From the NCBI GenBank assembly GCA_017445015.1, contig JAFSVL010000041.1, positions 1-37,930 of the forward strand: 37,930 nucleotides of DNA. The letters run 5' to 3'. Source of the DNA: Bacteroidales bacterium. GTDB taxonomy: Bacteria > Bacteroidota > Bacteroidia > Bacteroidales > UBA932. Shown piece after piece: positions 31,293-37,930 of this stretch; position 1 is the first letter of the stretch, and every line of letters begins with the position of its first letter. A program made the translations under genes and the position numbers. The notes under the pieces were generated by a model. The model ran no database searches and was not told where the DNA came from. It worked only from the letters and a program-made list of their open reading frames with translations.

Positions 31293-32305
31293 TACTCGTT
31301 GTCGCAGAGTTCAATATCGAAGCGGAGCGGCGAGAAGGGAGGAATCGCGTTCCCGCTGCCGGTGGACTTGTACCCCAGGGTTGAAATAAAGATTCCCGTC
31401 CCCGCCTCGTAGCGTCCCATCTGCAGCAGGGTTTGGGCAAAGCCCGTGATGACGGACGAGCCGCTGCTGCCCATCGTGATTTTGTCGGCGGTAGCCGCCC
31501 ACTTGATACCGACGGGGCCATAGGCCCGCGTACCGCTGCGGATTCCATAGAATTCCGCGGTATCCCGGATACTGGTGTCGAATACGCGCCCGTCAAGGCA
31601 ACGCGCTACATAATTGATATAGTAGGTGGAGTCCGCCGTCATGGGGACATCGTTAATCGCTGCCTTGCGCCGGATGTAACAGAATCCGTCCTCGACGGGC
31701 GTATCCCCGGCTTCCGGGAAATGCGCTTTGAGATAAGAGCGCAGGGAATCCGTTTCCCAGGCAACGATATCCGGAATGATTTTCACCAGTTTCACATCGT
31801 AGATGGCGGCTGTCCCGGTGGCCTTGTCCAGATAGGCCGCCTCGTCCTTGTAGCGCAGATAAGTCCCCAGCCATCCGGGCATGACAAAGCGGCGCCGCCC
31901 CCCTTCCTTCATGCCGATGAGCGCGTCTTCCACACCGGCGTAGAGGGTATTTTCTCCCCGCTGCCAGATCCGGGGACCATAATAATTATACGGGGCATAA
32001 GCGTTCATCTGGCGGGCAGACGCGGCATCGGAATAGGCATTGAGACTTCCCTCGAGCGTGGTCGCCGTATATTCCACCCACAGGTAACGGTTGCCGGTCG
32101 TATCTTCCTGCACCCCGGCGCCCGTGCCCGGCGCGTCTTCCGTGATATAGCAGCCGAGCGGCGTGCGGGTCCAGTTATCCTCATGGATCTGCAGCCAGGC
32201 GTCGAACCAGACTTTGGCGGCATCGTTGGTGGCGGTGACCGGCGTCCGGGCACAGCCGGAGAGGAGCAGCAGCGCCGAAGCGCAAGTTATCGTCAAATTC
32301 TTCAT
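31292..32305 (-). CDS. Lipoprotein with FKBP-type peptidyl-prolyl isomerase-like domains
   Basis: A 337-residue lipoprotein: signal MKNLTITCASALLLLSGC with lipidated Cys18. Two FKBP-like units are visible. The first has YGPRIWQRGENTLYAG and EDALIGMKEGGRRRFVMPGW. The second has GRVFDTSIRDTAEFYG, then SSVITGFAQTLLQMGRYEAG and IPPFSPLRFDIELCDNE, the usual FKBP C-terminus. The first unit appears degenerate, so activity, if any, would be in the second. A periplasmic or surface folding role is inferred. The ATG at 32305 overlaps the DHH stop as ATGA; an upstream in-frame TTG was rejected. Confidence 0.8.
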   Translation of the reverse strand: MKNLTITCASALLLLSGCARTPVTATNDAAKVWFDAWLQIHEDNWTRTPLGCYITEDAPGTGAGVQEDTTGNRYLWVEYTATTLEGSLNAYSDAASARQMNAYAPYNYYGPRIWQRGENTLYAGVEDALIGMKEGGRRRFVMPGWLGTYLRYKDEAAYLDKATGTAAIYDVKLVKIIPDIVAWETDSLRSYLKAHFPEAGDTPVEDGFCYIRRKAAINDVPMTADSTYYINYVARCLDGRVFDTSIRDTAEFYGIRSGTRAYGPVGIKWAATADKITMGSSGSSVITGFAQTLLQMGRYEAGTGIFISTLGYKSTGSGNAIPPFSPLRFDIELCDNE

Positions 32306-33330
32306 AAGTTGCAAAGCGCCTTGCGGACATAGGCGGCGACATCCCCGCGCGAAGGGACGTCCTGTCCGATCAACAATTTACCTCCGGAGGCCTGCTCGTG
32401 ACCGCCGCCGTGGAACCATTCCCTGGCGATACGGTTCGCCGACACCCCCTTCTTCGAGCGCAGGGATACCCGGTAAATCCCGTCCGGCGATTCCCTGAAC
32501 GATGCGCTCAGGCGCACCTTCCCGATACTCAGGGGGATATTGACCAGCCCCTCGAGGTCGCCGTCCTGCAGGCCGTAACGGTCCCATAGTTCCTTGCGGA
32601 TAATAAAGAAGGCCGCTCCCTGGGGCGTAATTTCCAGTTCCCTGAGCAGGATCTCGCTCATCGCCCGCAGGCGCGATTCCTTGAAATCGCGGTAGAGCCG
32701 GTCCAGTATATCATCGCGGTCCACGCCGGAGGCGATCAGTTCCGAAGCCATCGCAAAGGTGGACGGAAAGACCGAATTGGCAAAATTGTTGGTATCGCTG
32801 GTCATCCCCGTCAGCAGCGCGGTGCGGCAGGCGGCGGGAAGGGCGGCGATATCGCCACCCACCGAAGGAAGCGCCTTGAGGATGTAGAACAGCAACTCGC
32901 TCGCCGATGAAACCTGCGTCTCGCTGAAGACGAGGGCGAAACTTTCCCGCTCCGGGAAGAGATGGTGGTCGATGAGGATGCGCGGCGCAGGGCACTCACG
33001 CACCGCCGGCCCAAGATTTTCCAGGCGCGAAAGGCAGTTGAAATCCAGGCAGAGCAGCAGATCGCAGGTTTCCAGCGCCTTGCGTACGGCACGCTCGTCA
33101 TCGGAAAAGACGGCCGCCTGTCCGGCGCCCTCCAGGAAGGTGAGATTGGAAGGCAGCGGATCGGGCAGGAGGACCTGCGGTTTCTTGCCGCGGGCAAGGA
33201 GATACGAGGCCAGGGCCAGGGAGGAACCCGCCGCGTCTCCGTCAGGCCTGGGATGGGAGACGATACAGGGTCTCTCCGAGGCCTGGAGTAAGGCCTCCAG
33301 CCGCAGGATATTTTCGCGTGCGAATTCCAT
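32302..33330 (-). CDS. DHH-family phosphoesterase (NrnA-like)
   Basis: A 342-residue cytoplasmic DHH/DHHA1 protein, probably a nanoRNase/pAp phosphatase or cyclic-dinucleotide-related phosphodiesterase. The metal site is built from SHPRPDGDAAGSS (residues 25-37), LCLDFNC, and IDHH with Asp121, His122 and His123. SDTNNFANSVF adds a further Asp. The DHHA1 domain ends in FHGGGHEQASGGKL, the GGGH substrate motif. Length fits NrnA. The ATG at 33330 is chosen over an upstream TTG. The -7 box ends only seven bases upstream, which would leave almost no leader. It is first in a leftward run with the FKBP lipoprotein and MATE genes. Confidence 0.9.
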   Translation of the reverse strand: MEFARENILRLEALLQASERPCIVSHPRPDGDAAGSSLALASYLLARGKKPQVLLPDPLPSNLTFLEGAGQAAVFSDDERAVRKALETCDLLLCLDFNCLSRLENLGPAVRECPAPRILIDHHLFPERESFALVFSETQVSSASELLFYILKALPSVGGDIAALPAACRTALLTGMTSDTNNFANSVFPSTFAMASELIASGVDRDDILDRLYRDFKESRLRAMSEILLRELEITPQGAAFFIIRKELWDRYGLQDGDLEGLVNIPLSIGKVRLSASFRESPDGIYRVSLRSKKGVSANRIAREWFHGGGHEQASGGKLLIGQDVPSRGDVAAYVRKALCNL

Positions 33331-33336
33331 AGGTCG

Positions 33337-33344
33337 CAAAATTA
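33337..33344 (-). promoter_or_regulatory. -7 box for the DHH phosphoesterase operon
   Basis: On the minus strand TAATTTTG fully matches TAnnTTTG and ends seven bases before the ATG at 33330; the -33 position reads TTTC. Transcription from here would start at or next to the initiation codon. Confidence 0.65.
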
Positions 33345-33353
33345 CTGAATTGT

Positions 33354-33384
33354 TTTGGAATCCGAAAACAATTTCCTATTTTTG
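33354..33384 (+). promoter_or_regulatory. Promoter for the membrane-anchored protein and rsmD
   Basis: TTTG at 33354-33357, a 19-base spacer, and TATTTTTG at 33377-33384 match the consensus exactly. It is divergent from the DHH operon promoter 10 bp away. Confidence 0.85.
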
Positions 33385-33415
33385 CAAGGATTGTGTAATT
33401 GACAACGAACAAGAT

Positions 33416-34111
33416 ATGAAAGGATTCTGGAAAATCTGCCTGAGCATTCTGCTTTTCTGTGTTGCGGTATTCCTCGTATGGCGCATTTATTCCTCCATTA
33501 TGGAGCCGGTTAACTTCAATAAGGAGAAGGCGTTCCGTGAGAGCGTCGCCATCTCCCGCCTCAAGGATATCCGTACCCTTCAGGTCGCCTTCAAGGGTGC
33601 GAACAACCGCTTTGTCTCCACGCTGGATTCCCTGCAGAATTTCTACCTGAACGGGCAGACCACCGTGGTCATGCAGATCGGCTCCACGGACGATTCCCTC
33701 GCCGTCGCGCACACCACCGCCATCAAGAAGAAGAATCCCAAGATCAAGGCGGCGGACCTCTATCAGATGTATCTGGCCGGGGACAAGAACCTCGTGTTTG
33801 CCATCGAGAGCAAAGTCCCCGTGAAGGATGCCGTGAAGGACGCCCTCACTTCCTCCTTCAACGTGGATTCCATCGCGTTCATCCCCTTCTCCGGCGGCCA
33901 GCAGGTGGAGATGGAAGCCGTCTCCCGTCTGGTTTCCGGCGTACAGGTCCCTCTCTTCGAGGCCCGTATGCCCTACAAGAAACTCCTCAAGGGCATGAAC
34001 AACCAGCTGCGCATCAATCTGGATGCCGAGCGCAAGGACCAGAACAAGTACGAGGGTCTGCAGGTAGGTTCGGTTTCCCAGCCGAACAACAACGCCGGCA
34101 ACTGGGAATAA
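33416..34111 (+). CDS. Unrecognised membrane-anchored protein
   Basis: A 231-residue protein I do not recognise. The N-terminus KGFWKICLSILLFCVAVFLVW is a single membrane anchor (about 2-24), followed by a soluble, presumably periplasmic domain rich in Lys, Asp and Asn. EKAFRESVAISRLKDIRTLQVAF after the anchor could pack as a long helix, loosely resembling pseudopilin-like proteins; this is only a shape similarity. No catalytic motif is seen. The ATG at 33416 follows a perfect promoter, with a leader of about 25 nt. rsmD begins two bases after its stop, so the two are co-transcribed. Confidence 0.75.
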   Translation: MKGFWKICLSILLFCVAVFLVWRIYSSIMEPVNFNKEKAFRESVAISRLKDIRTLQVAFKGANNRFVSTLDSLQNFYLNGQTTVVMQIGSTDDSLAVAHTTAIKKKNPKIKAADLYQMYLAGDKNLVFAIESKVPVKDAVKDALTSSFNVDSIAFIPFSGGQQVEMEAVSRLVSGVQVPLFEARMPYKKLLKGMNNQLRINLDAERKDQNKYEGLQVGSVSQPNNNAGNWE

Positions 34112-34112
34112 T

Positions 34113-34643
34113 ATGCGGATTATCGGCGGAAGGCTCAAGGGGAAGACCATCGTCCCGCCGAAATACTATCAAGCCCGTCCCACGACAGATTATGCCAGGG
34201 AGGGGCTTTTTAATGTCCTGGACAACACCTATGAATTCGACGGCCTGAAGGTGCTGGACCTCTTCGGGGGTACCGGAGCCGTCTCCTTCGAGTTTGCTTC
34301 ACGCGGCGTCGGAAGGGTCTGGTGCGTGGAGATGCGCCGCGAACACGCTTTCTTCATCCGCAGCGAAGCCGCCCGGCTGGGGCTGGACAATGTAACCGCC
34401 GTCCATGCCAACGTATTCGATTTCCTGCCGCTCTGCACGGAAAAGTTCGACCTGGTGTTCGCGGACCCGCCCTATGCCCTGGAGGGGCTGGAAACCCTGC
34501 CGGACAAGGTCTTCGAAGCGGGCATACTGCACCCCGATGCCTGGTTCATCCTCGAACACGGCGGGGAACACTCCTTCAAAGGGCACCCGCACTTCCTTCG
34601 CGAGAAGGAGTACGGGCGCGTGCATTTCAGTATTTTCGAATAA
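34113..34643 (+). CDS. rsmD: 16S rRNA (guanine966-N2)-methyltransferase RsmD
   Basis: SAM-dependent methylation of G966 in 16S rRNA. The 176-residue protein starts MRIIGGRLKGKTIVPPKYY, typical of RsmD, then RPTTDYAREGLFNVLDN. The SAM motif is VLDLFGGTGAVSFEFASRG, and the N6/N2-methylase motif IV is FADPPYALEGL. Length is normal. It lies two bases after the membrane-anchored protein and converges on pta six bases away. Confidence 0.94.
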   Translation: MRIIGGRLKGKTIVPPKYYQARPTTDYAREGLFNVLDNTYEFDGLKVLDLFGGTGAVSFEFASRGVGRVWCVEMRREHAFFIRSEAARLGLDNVTAVHANVFDFLPLCTEKFDLVFADPPYALEGLETLPDKVFEAGILHPDAWFILEHGGEHSFKGHPHFLREKEYGRVHFSIFE

Positions 34644-34649
34644 AAGCGA

Positions 34650-35660
34650 TCAGCCCTTGGCATCCATCGCCTGGCATGCGGTAATGGCGATCATCTTGTA
34701 AACATCATCGACGCTGCAGCCGCGGCTCAGGTCGTTGACGGGTTTGGCGATACCCTGCAGGATGGGGCCGATAGCATCCGCACCGCCGAGCCGCTGGACC
34801 AGTTTGTAGCCGATATTGCCGACTTCGAGCGACGGGAACACCAGCACGTTGGCCCTGCCTGCAATCTCCGAACCGGGAGCCTTCTTCTCCCCTACCGACG
34901 GAACGAGCGCGGCGTCTGCCTGCAGTTCGCCGTCAATCTTGAGGCCGGGGGCGAGTTCCTTCGCCTTTGCCGTAGCCTCGATGACCTTGTCCACGACTTC
35001 GTGGCTCGCAGAGCCCTTGGTGGAGAAGGACAACATCGCCACGCGCGGTTCCGCAAATCCGGCCACGCTCCTGGCGGTCTGCGCCGTACAGACGGCGATC
35101 TGGGCCAGCTGGTCGACATCGGGCACCGGAGTCACGGCGACGTCGCCGATGACAAGGACACCGTTTTCGCCATACTGGGGCTTGTCGGTCACCATCAGCA
35201 TCGCACCGCTGACGCAGCTGATGCCCGGCGCGCACTTGATGATCTGCAGCGCGGGACGCAGGGTGTCGCCCGTGGTGGAAAGGGCCCCGCTGATCTGTCC
35301 GTCCGCATCGCCGCTCTTGATGATCAGGCAGCCGAAATACAGCGGATTCAGTACGAGTTCGCGCGCTTTCTCAAGGGTCATGCCCTTCTTCTGGCGCAAC
35401 TGGAAAAGCAACTGGGCATATTCCTCCGTCATGGCAGATGTGGCGGGATCGATGATGGTCGCCTTGCCGATGTTTTTCAGTCCGAGTTTGTCCGCAAGGG
35501 CAAAAATTTCAGCGGGAGCGCCGATGAGGATGATGTCGGCGAGGTCGTCCGCAAGCGCCTTGTCGGCGGCGGTGAGGGTACGCTGCTCCAGGGATTCGGG
35601 GAGCACGATGCGCTGCCGGTTGGATTTGGCACGCGCGATAATCTGTTCAAGGAGTGTCAT
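34650..35660 (-). CDS. pta: Phosphate acetyltransferase Pta
   Basis: Interconverts acetyl-CoA and acetyl phosphate. The 336-residue protein is the short, single-domain Pta, lacking the N-terminal regulatory region of the E. coli form. It begins MTLLEQIIARAKSNRQRIVLPES. Core blocks include KSGDADGQISGALSTTGDTLRPALQI, ARSVAGFAEPRVAMLSFSTKGSA and DGELQADAALVPSVG, which line the CoA and phosphate sites. It starts one base after the ackA stop, forming the acetate-producing ackA-pta pair. Confidence 0.95.
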   Translation of the reverse strand: MTLLEQIIARAKSNRQRIVLPESLEQRTLTAADKALADDLADIILIGAPAEIFALADKLGLKNIGKATIIDPATSAMTEEYAQLLFQLRQKKGMTLEKARELVLNPLYFGCLIIKSGDADGQISGALSTTGDTLRPALQIIKCAPGISCVSGAMLMVTDKPQYGENGVLVIGDVAVTPVPDVDQLAQIAVCTAQTARSVAGFAEPRVAMLSFSTKGSASHEVVDKVIEATAKAKELAPGLKIDGELQADAALVPSVGEKKAPGSEIAGRANVLVFPSLEVGNIGYKLVQRLGGADAIGPILQGIAKPVNDLSRGCSVDDVYKMIAITACQAMDAKG

Positions 35661-35661
35661 A

Positions 35662-36873
35662 TCAGCGGTTGTTTACGATCTGCATGGTTTCGATGGCAAT
35701 CATCAGTTCTTCTTCCGTGGGGATGAGCGCAACCTTGACGCGGGAGTCGGGAGCGGAAAGCATGGCTTCTTCGCCAAAGGCTTTCTCATTGGCCTTTTCG
35801 TCGAGTTTTACGCCGGCGAAACCGAGATTGGCGCATACTTCAGCGCGCATTTTGCTATTGTGTTCGCCGATCCCGGCCGTGAACACGATGAGGTCCACAC
35901 CGTTCATCGCGGCGATATACGAGCCCACGAGTTTGGTGATGTCGTAACTGAGCTCCTTGAGCACGAGGGCGGAACGGTTGTCGCCGGCGGCGGCCGCCTC
36001 TTCCAGGTCCCGGCAGTCGGAACTGCGGCCGGAGAGCCCCATGAATCCGCTCTTCTTGTTCATGATGTCCGTCATCTGGTCCGGCGTAAGGTTTTCCTTC
36101 TTCATCACGTAGGGGACGATATTCGCATCGATGGTGCCGCAGCGGGTTCCCATGATCATGCCTTCGAGCGGGGTGAAACCCATCGAAGTATCGATGCACT
36201 TTCCGTTGAGGACGGCCGTCACCGAACTTCCGTTGCCGATATGGCAGGTGATGATCTTGGAATGGCCGAGGTCCAGTCCGGCGAATTCCGCACCCCGGCG
36301 GGAAACGTACTGATGGCTCGTTCCGTGAGCGCCGTAGCGGCGGATATGATACTTCGTATAGTATTCATAGGGAAGCGCGTACATGTATGCGTAATCCGGC
36401 ATGGTCTGATGGAACGCGGTATCGAAAACCACGACCTGCGGCACCTTGGGCAGCACCTCGCTGACGGCGGCGATACCCAGCAGGTGGGCCGGATTGTGCA
36501 GCGGGGCGAAGTCGCAGCAGATGCCGATTTTCTCCAGCACATCGTCATCGACCAGCACGCTGCCGGAGAAGAAGTCCGCGCCCTGTACGATACGGTGACC
36601 GACGGCCTCCACGTCGTCGAAACTGCCCAGGACGCCGTGTTTTGCATCCACGAGGGCATCCATCACCATCTTCATGCCGACCTTATGGTCGGAGATGGGA
36701 CATTCAGCCACGAATTTTTCCTTTCCCTCGGGCTTGTGGGTAAGGCTGCCGTCCGGGAGACCGATTTTCTCTACGAGGCCCTTGGCCATTACACGGTAAG
36801 CCTTGGGGCCCTGCATATCCAGAAGCTGGTACTTGATGGACGAGCTTCCGCAGTTGATGACAAGAATGATCAT
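35662..36873 (-). CDS. ackA: Acetate kinase AckA
   Basis: Transfers phosphate from acetyl phosphate to ADP, yielding acetate and ATP. The 403-residue protein has the ASKHA fold. Signature 1 is VINCGSSSIKYQL at the N-terminus. Signature 2 is YGAHGTSHQYVS, followed by HIGNGSSVTAVLNGKCIDTSMGFTPLEG and FTAGIGEHNS, covering nucleotide and acetate sites. Length is normal. It is transcribed first, before pta. A -7 box lies 26 bp upstream, and a 23-bp-armed palindrome separates it from comEC. Confidence 0.96.
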   Translation of the reverse strand: MIILVINCGSSSIKYQLLDMQGPKAYRVMAKGLVEKIGLPDGSLTHKPEGKEKFVAECPISDHKVGMKMVMDALVDAKHGVLGSFDDVEAVGHRIVQGADFFSGSVLVDDDVLEKIGICCDFAPLHNPAHLLGIAAVSEVLPKVPQVVVFDTAFHQTMPDYAYMYALPYEYYTKYHIRRYGAHGTSHQYVSRRGAEFAGLDLGHSKIITCHIGNGSSVTAVLNGKCIDTSMGFTPLEGMIMGTRCGTIDANIVPYVMKKENLTPDQMTDIMNKKSGFMGLSGRSSDCRDLEEAAAAGDNRSALVLKELSYDITKLVGSYIAAMNGVDLIVFTAGIGEHNSKMRAEVCANLGFAGVKLDEKANEKAFGEEAMLSAPDSRVKVALIPTEEELMIAIETMQIVNNR

Positions 36874-36899
36874 TTTGAGTTTTAGATTGTTTTAGTCTG

Positions 36900-36907
36900 C
36901 AAAATTA
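36900..36907 (-). promoter_or_regulatory. -7 box for ackA-pta
   Basis: On the minus strand TAATTTTG, a full match to TAnnTTTG, 26 bp upstream of the ackA ATG. The -33 position falls at the edge of palindrome 3 (near 36927-36930) and is not TTTG. Confidence 0.6.
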
Positions 36908-36922
36908 AGAAAATTATTGGGA

Positions 36923-37009
36923 ATTAGAAGCTGTTTTGAATGGTTTGAAATAAGATTTTATGGAATTATTTTTTTAGATATTTTGGAACCATTCAAAACA
37001 GCTTCTAAT
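36923..37009. repeat. Palindrome 3: 23-bp perfect inverted repeat with AT-rich interior
   Basis: Left arm 36923-36945 (ATTAGAAGCTGTTTTGAATGGTT) is the exact reverse complement of 36987-37009, enclosing 41 AT-rich bases. It begins one base after the comEC stop and lies upstream of the ackA promoter. Its outer end TAGAAGCTGTTT resembles TAGAAGCAGTTT at the outer end of the palindrome at 5351-5429. Its interior has no three-way-junction core. Terminator, mRNA-end stabiliser or a small mobile palindrome are all possible. Confidence 0.75.
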
Positions 37010-37010
37010 G

Positions 37011-37930
37011 TTACATCGTGGATATGATTTCGAGGGAGCGGAGCAAAAGGCTGGAGAGAAAGTCCGTGACGGCGGGGAGCAGGCCGGAGGGCCGGAGGGC
37101 GATGCACACGAGGGCGCAGAGCATCAGGGCTTCCGTGAGCGGAAGGGCGATCAGGTTGGTAAGCATGAAGTGAGGCGCGAAGGTGCCGAAGCGGGCGGCC
37201 GCCAGCGGGGCGGTGAAGACCTGGCAGGAGAACGACAGGGCGGCGCTGTTCCAGATGAAGCGGAAGGGATTTTTGGAATTCCGCGGAGCGGGATACCAGT
37301 CCCTGATCCGGGGATAGACCAGGGCGATGCCGGCCATGGCGAGGTAAGAGAGCTGGAAACCGGCCGAAGAAATGCTGAGGGGTGAAAAAAGCAGTTGGAA
37401 CAGGAGCGCCGCCGGGAGCACGCGCTGAAGGGTTTTGGCGCGTCCGGGGAAATGTCTGGCCGTCTCCGCGACGATAACGAACAGAAAGGCCCTGACAAGT
37501 GAGGGCGAAGCTCCGGTAATGACGGTGTAGAATCCGAGTGCTGCGATGATGAGGCAGCTCCTGGCGACACGCACCGGCGGGAAACGGCCCGTCAGGGACA
37601 GCACTCCAGAAAGGATGGCGTAGATGATGCCCAGGTGAAGGCCCGAGAGGGCAAGGAGGTGGGAGGCGCCGGCGGCGCGGAAGGCGGCGATGACGGGAAG
37701 CGGAAGCGCCGTCCGGTCGCCCGCGAGCAGGGCGCGGAGCAGGGGCGCGGTATGCGGCCCTGCGAAGGGAAGGGCGTCGATGCGGGCGACGAGCGCCCGC
37801 AGGGCGGTCCGCGCCGCCGGAAGCGGAGGGAGACGTGTTGCGGAGGCGGCCGTGAGGGCGGAGGTGGAATAGACCATGACGCCCAGGGAGAGGTAGAGGA
37901 GGACGGCGGGGGCGGCGCTTCCGGCGCGGA
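37011..37930 (-). CDS. ComEC/Rec2-family competence membrane protein (5' end beyond window)
   Basis: The C-terminal part of a polytopic inner-membrane protein involved in DNA uptake channels. The frame stays open to the right edge of the window with hydrophobic sequence (L-Y-L-S-L-G-V) before the first visible ATG at 37877, so that ATG is not taken as the start. The family core is FRAAGASHLLALSGLHLGI, followed by several hydrophobic helices and ITGASPSLVRAFLF and SAGFQLSYLAMAGI. About 306 residues are seen; ComEC proteins of Bacteroidota are usually 650-750, so roughly half is missing. No C-terminal metallo-beta-lactamase domain follows the channel region before the stop. Confidence 0.88.
   Translation of the reverse strand, partial: RAGSAAPAVLLYLSLGVMVYSTSALTAASATRLPPLPAARTALRALVARIDALPFAGPHTAPLLRALLAGDRTALPLPVIAAFRAAGASHLLALSGLHLGIIYAILSGVLSLTGRFPPVRVARSCLIIAALGFYTVITGASPSLVRAFLFVIVAETARHFPGRAKTLQRVLPAALLFQLLFSPLSISSAGFQLSYLAMAGIALVYPRIRDWYPAPRNSKNPFRFIWNSAALSFSCQVFTAPLAAARFGTFAPHFMLTNLIALPLTEALMLCALVCIALRPSGLLPAVTDFLSSLLLRSLEIISTM

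Noticed and set aside
37011-37877. A complete gene starting at the ATG at 37877
   Set aside because: The frame stays open and hydrophobic to the window edge, and only the later part of ComEC is present, so the true start lies outside.
1-37930. CRISPR arrays, tRNA or rRNA genes, insertion sequences and prophage
   Set aside because: No spaced direct repeats, cloverleaf genes, transposase or phage protein signatures were seen; all gaps between genes are under about 140 bases.

Overview
The window looks like a chromosomal segment of a fairly GC-rich Bacteroidales bacterium (phylum Bacteroidota). Four things point there. Several intergenic gaps carry the Bacteroidota sigma-ABfr promoter pattern TTTG-N19/20-TAnnTTTG. 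The ileS, cysteine-poor DksA-like and lspA genes sit in the order usual in that phylum. IleS is the long, eukaryote-like type. There are SusD-free but Bacteroidales-style lipoproteins (a TlpA-like protein and an FKBP-like protein). Gene density is very high: start and stop codons often overlap, no gene-free stretch exceeds 300 bases, and I see no tRNA, rRNA, CRISPR array, IS element or phage gene.

Layout. (1) 1-7578: a hexuronate catabolism locus. uxaB-uxaA (minus; uxaA runs off the left edge) diverge from uxaC-kdgK-kdgA-exuT (plus). Together they import galacturonate and glucuronate and convert them via tagaturonate or fructuronate, altronate, KDG and KDPG to pyruvate and glyceraldehyde-3-phosphate. 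(2) 7585-9579: a small SNARE/DedA-like membrane protein and an isolated UDP-galactopyranose-mutase-like flavoprotein of lower GC. (3) 9597-18800 (minus): ileS, a DksA-like gene, lspA and a PAP2 phosphatase, then folC, a PurL-like fragment protein and phoH. (4) 18874-23392 (plus): cvpA-tsaB-glpA-glpB-glpC, with every junction overlapping. GlpB is unusually short. (5) 23415-28350 (minus): greA-HIT-TlpA-like lipoprotein, and a CoA-transferase, tcdA and class A acid phosphatase run. (6) 28391-29182 (plus): mazG. (7) 29177-33330 (minus): DHH phosphoesterase, FKBP-like lipoprotein, MATE transporter and cytidylate-kinase-like protein. (8) 33416-34643 (plus): an unrecognised membrane-anchored protein and rsmD. 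(9) 34650-36873 (minus): ackA-pta, acetate fermentation. (10) 37011-37930 (minus): the 3' part of a comEC-like gene.

The most interesting non-coding signal is a pair of intergenic palindromes (5351-5429 and 29804-29889). They share a 42-nt core that folds as a three-way junction. All five differences between the two cores are either compensatory base-pair changes in the closing stem or fall in a terminal loop, which is what a conserved RNA fold would give. A third palindrome (36923-37009) has a different interior, but its arm ends resemble those of the first copy. All three begin within 1-4 nt of the stop codon of the preceding gene. This looks like a family of structured, possibly mobile, 3'-end elements. 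Other points of interest are a perfect divergent promoter pair, a nearly palindromic promoter pair, a terminator-like hairpin in the greA leader, and several proteins that keep a fold but lack the family's key residues or partner domain.
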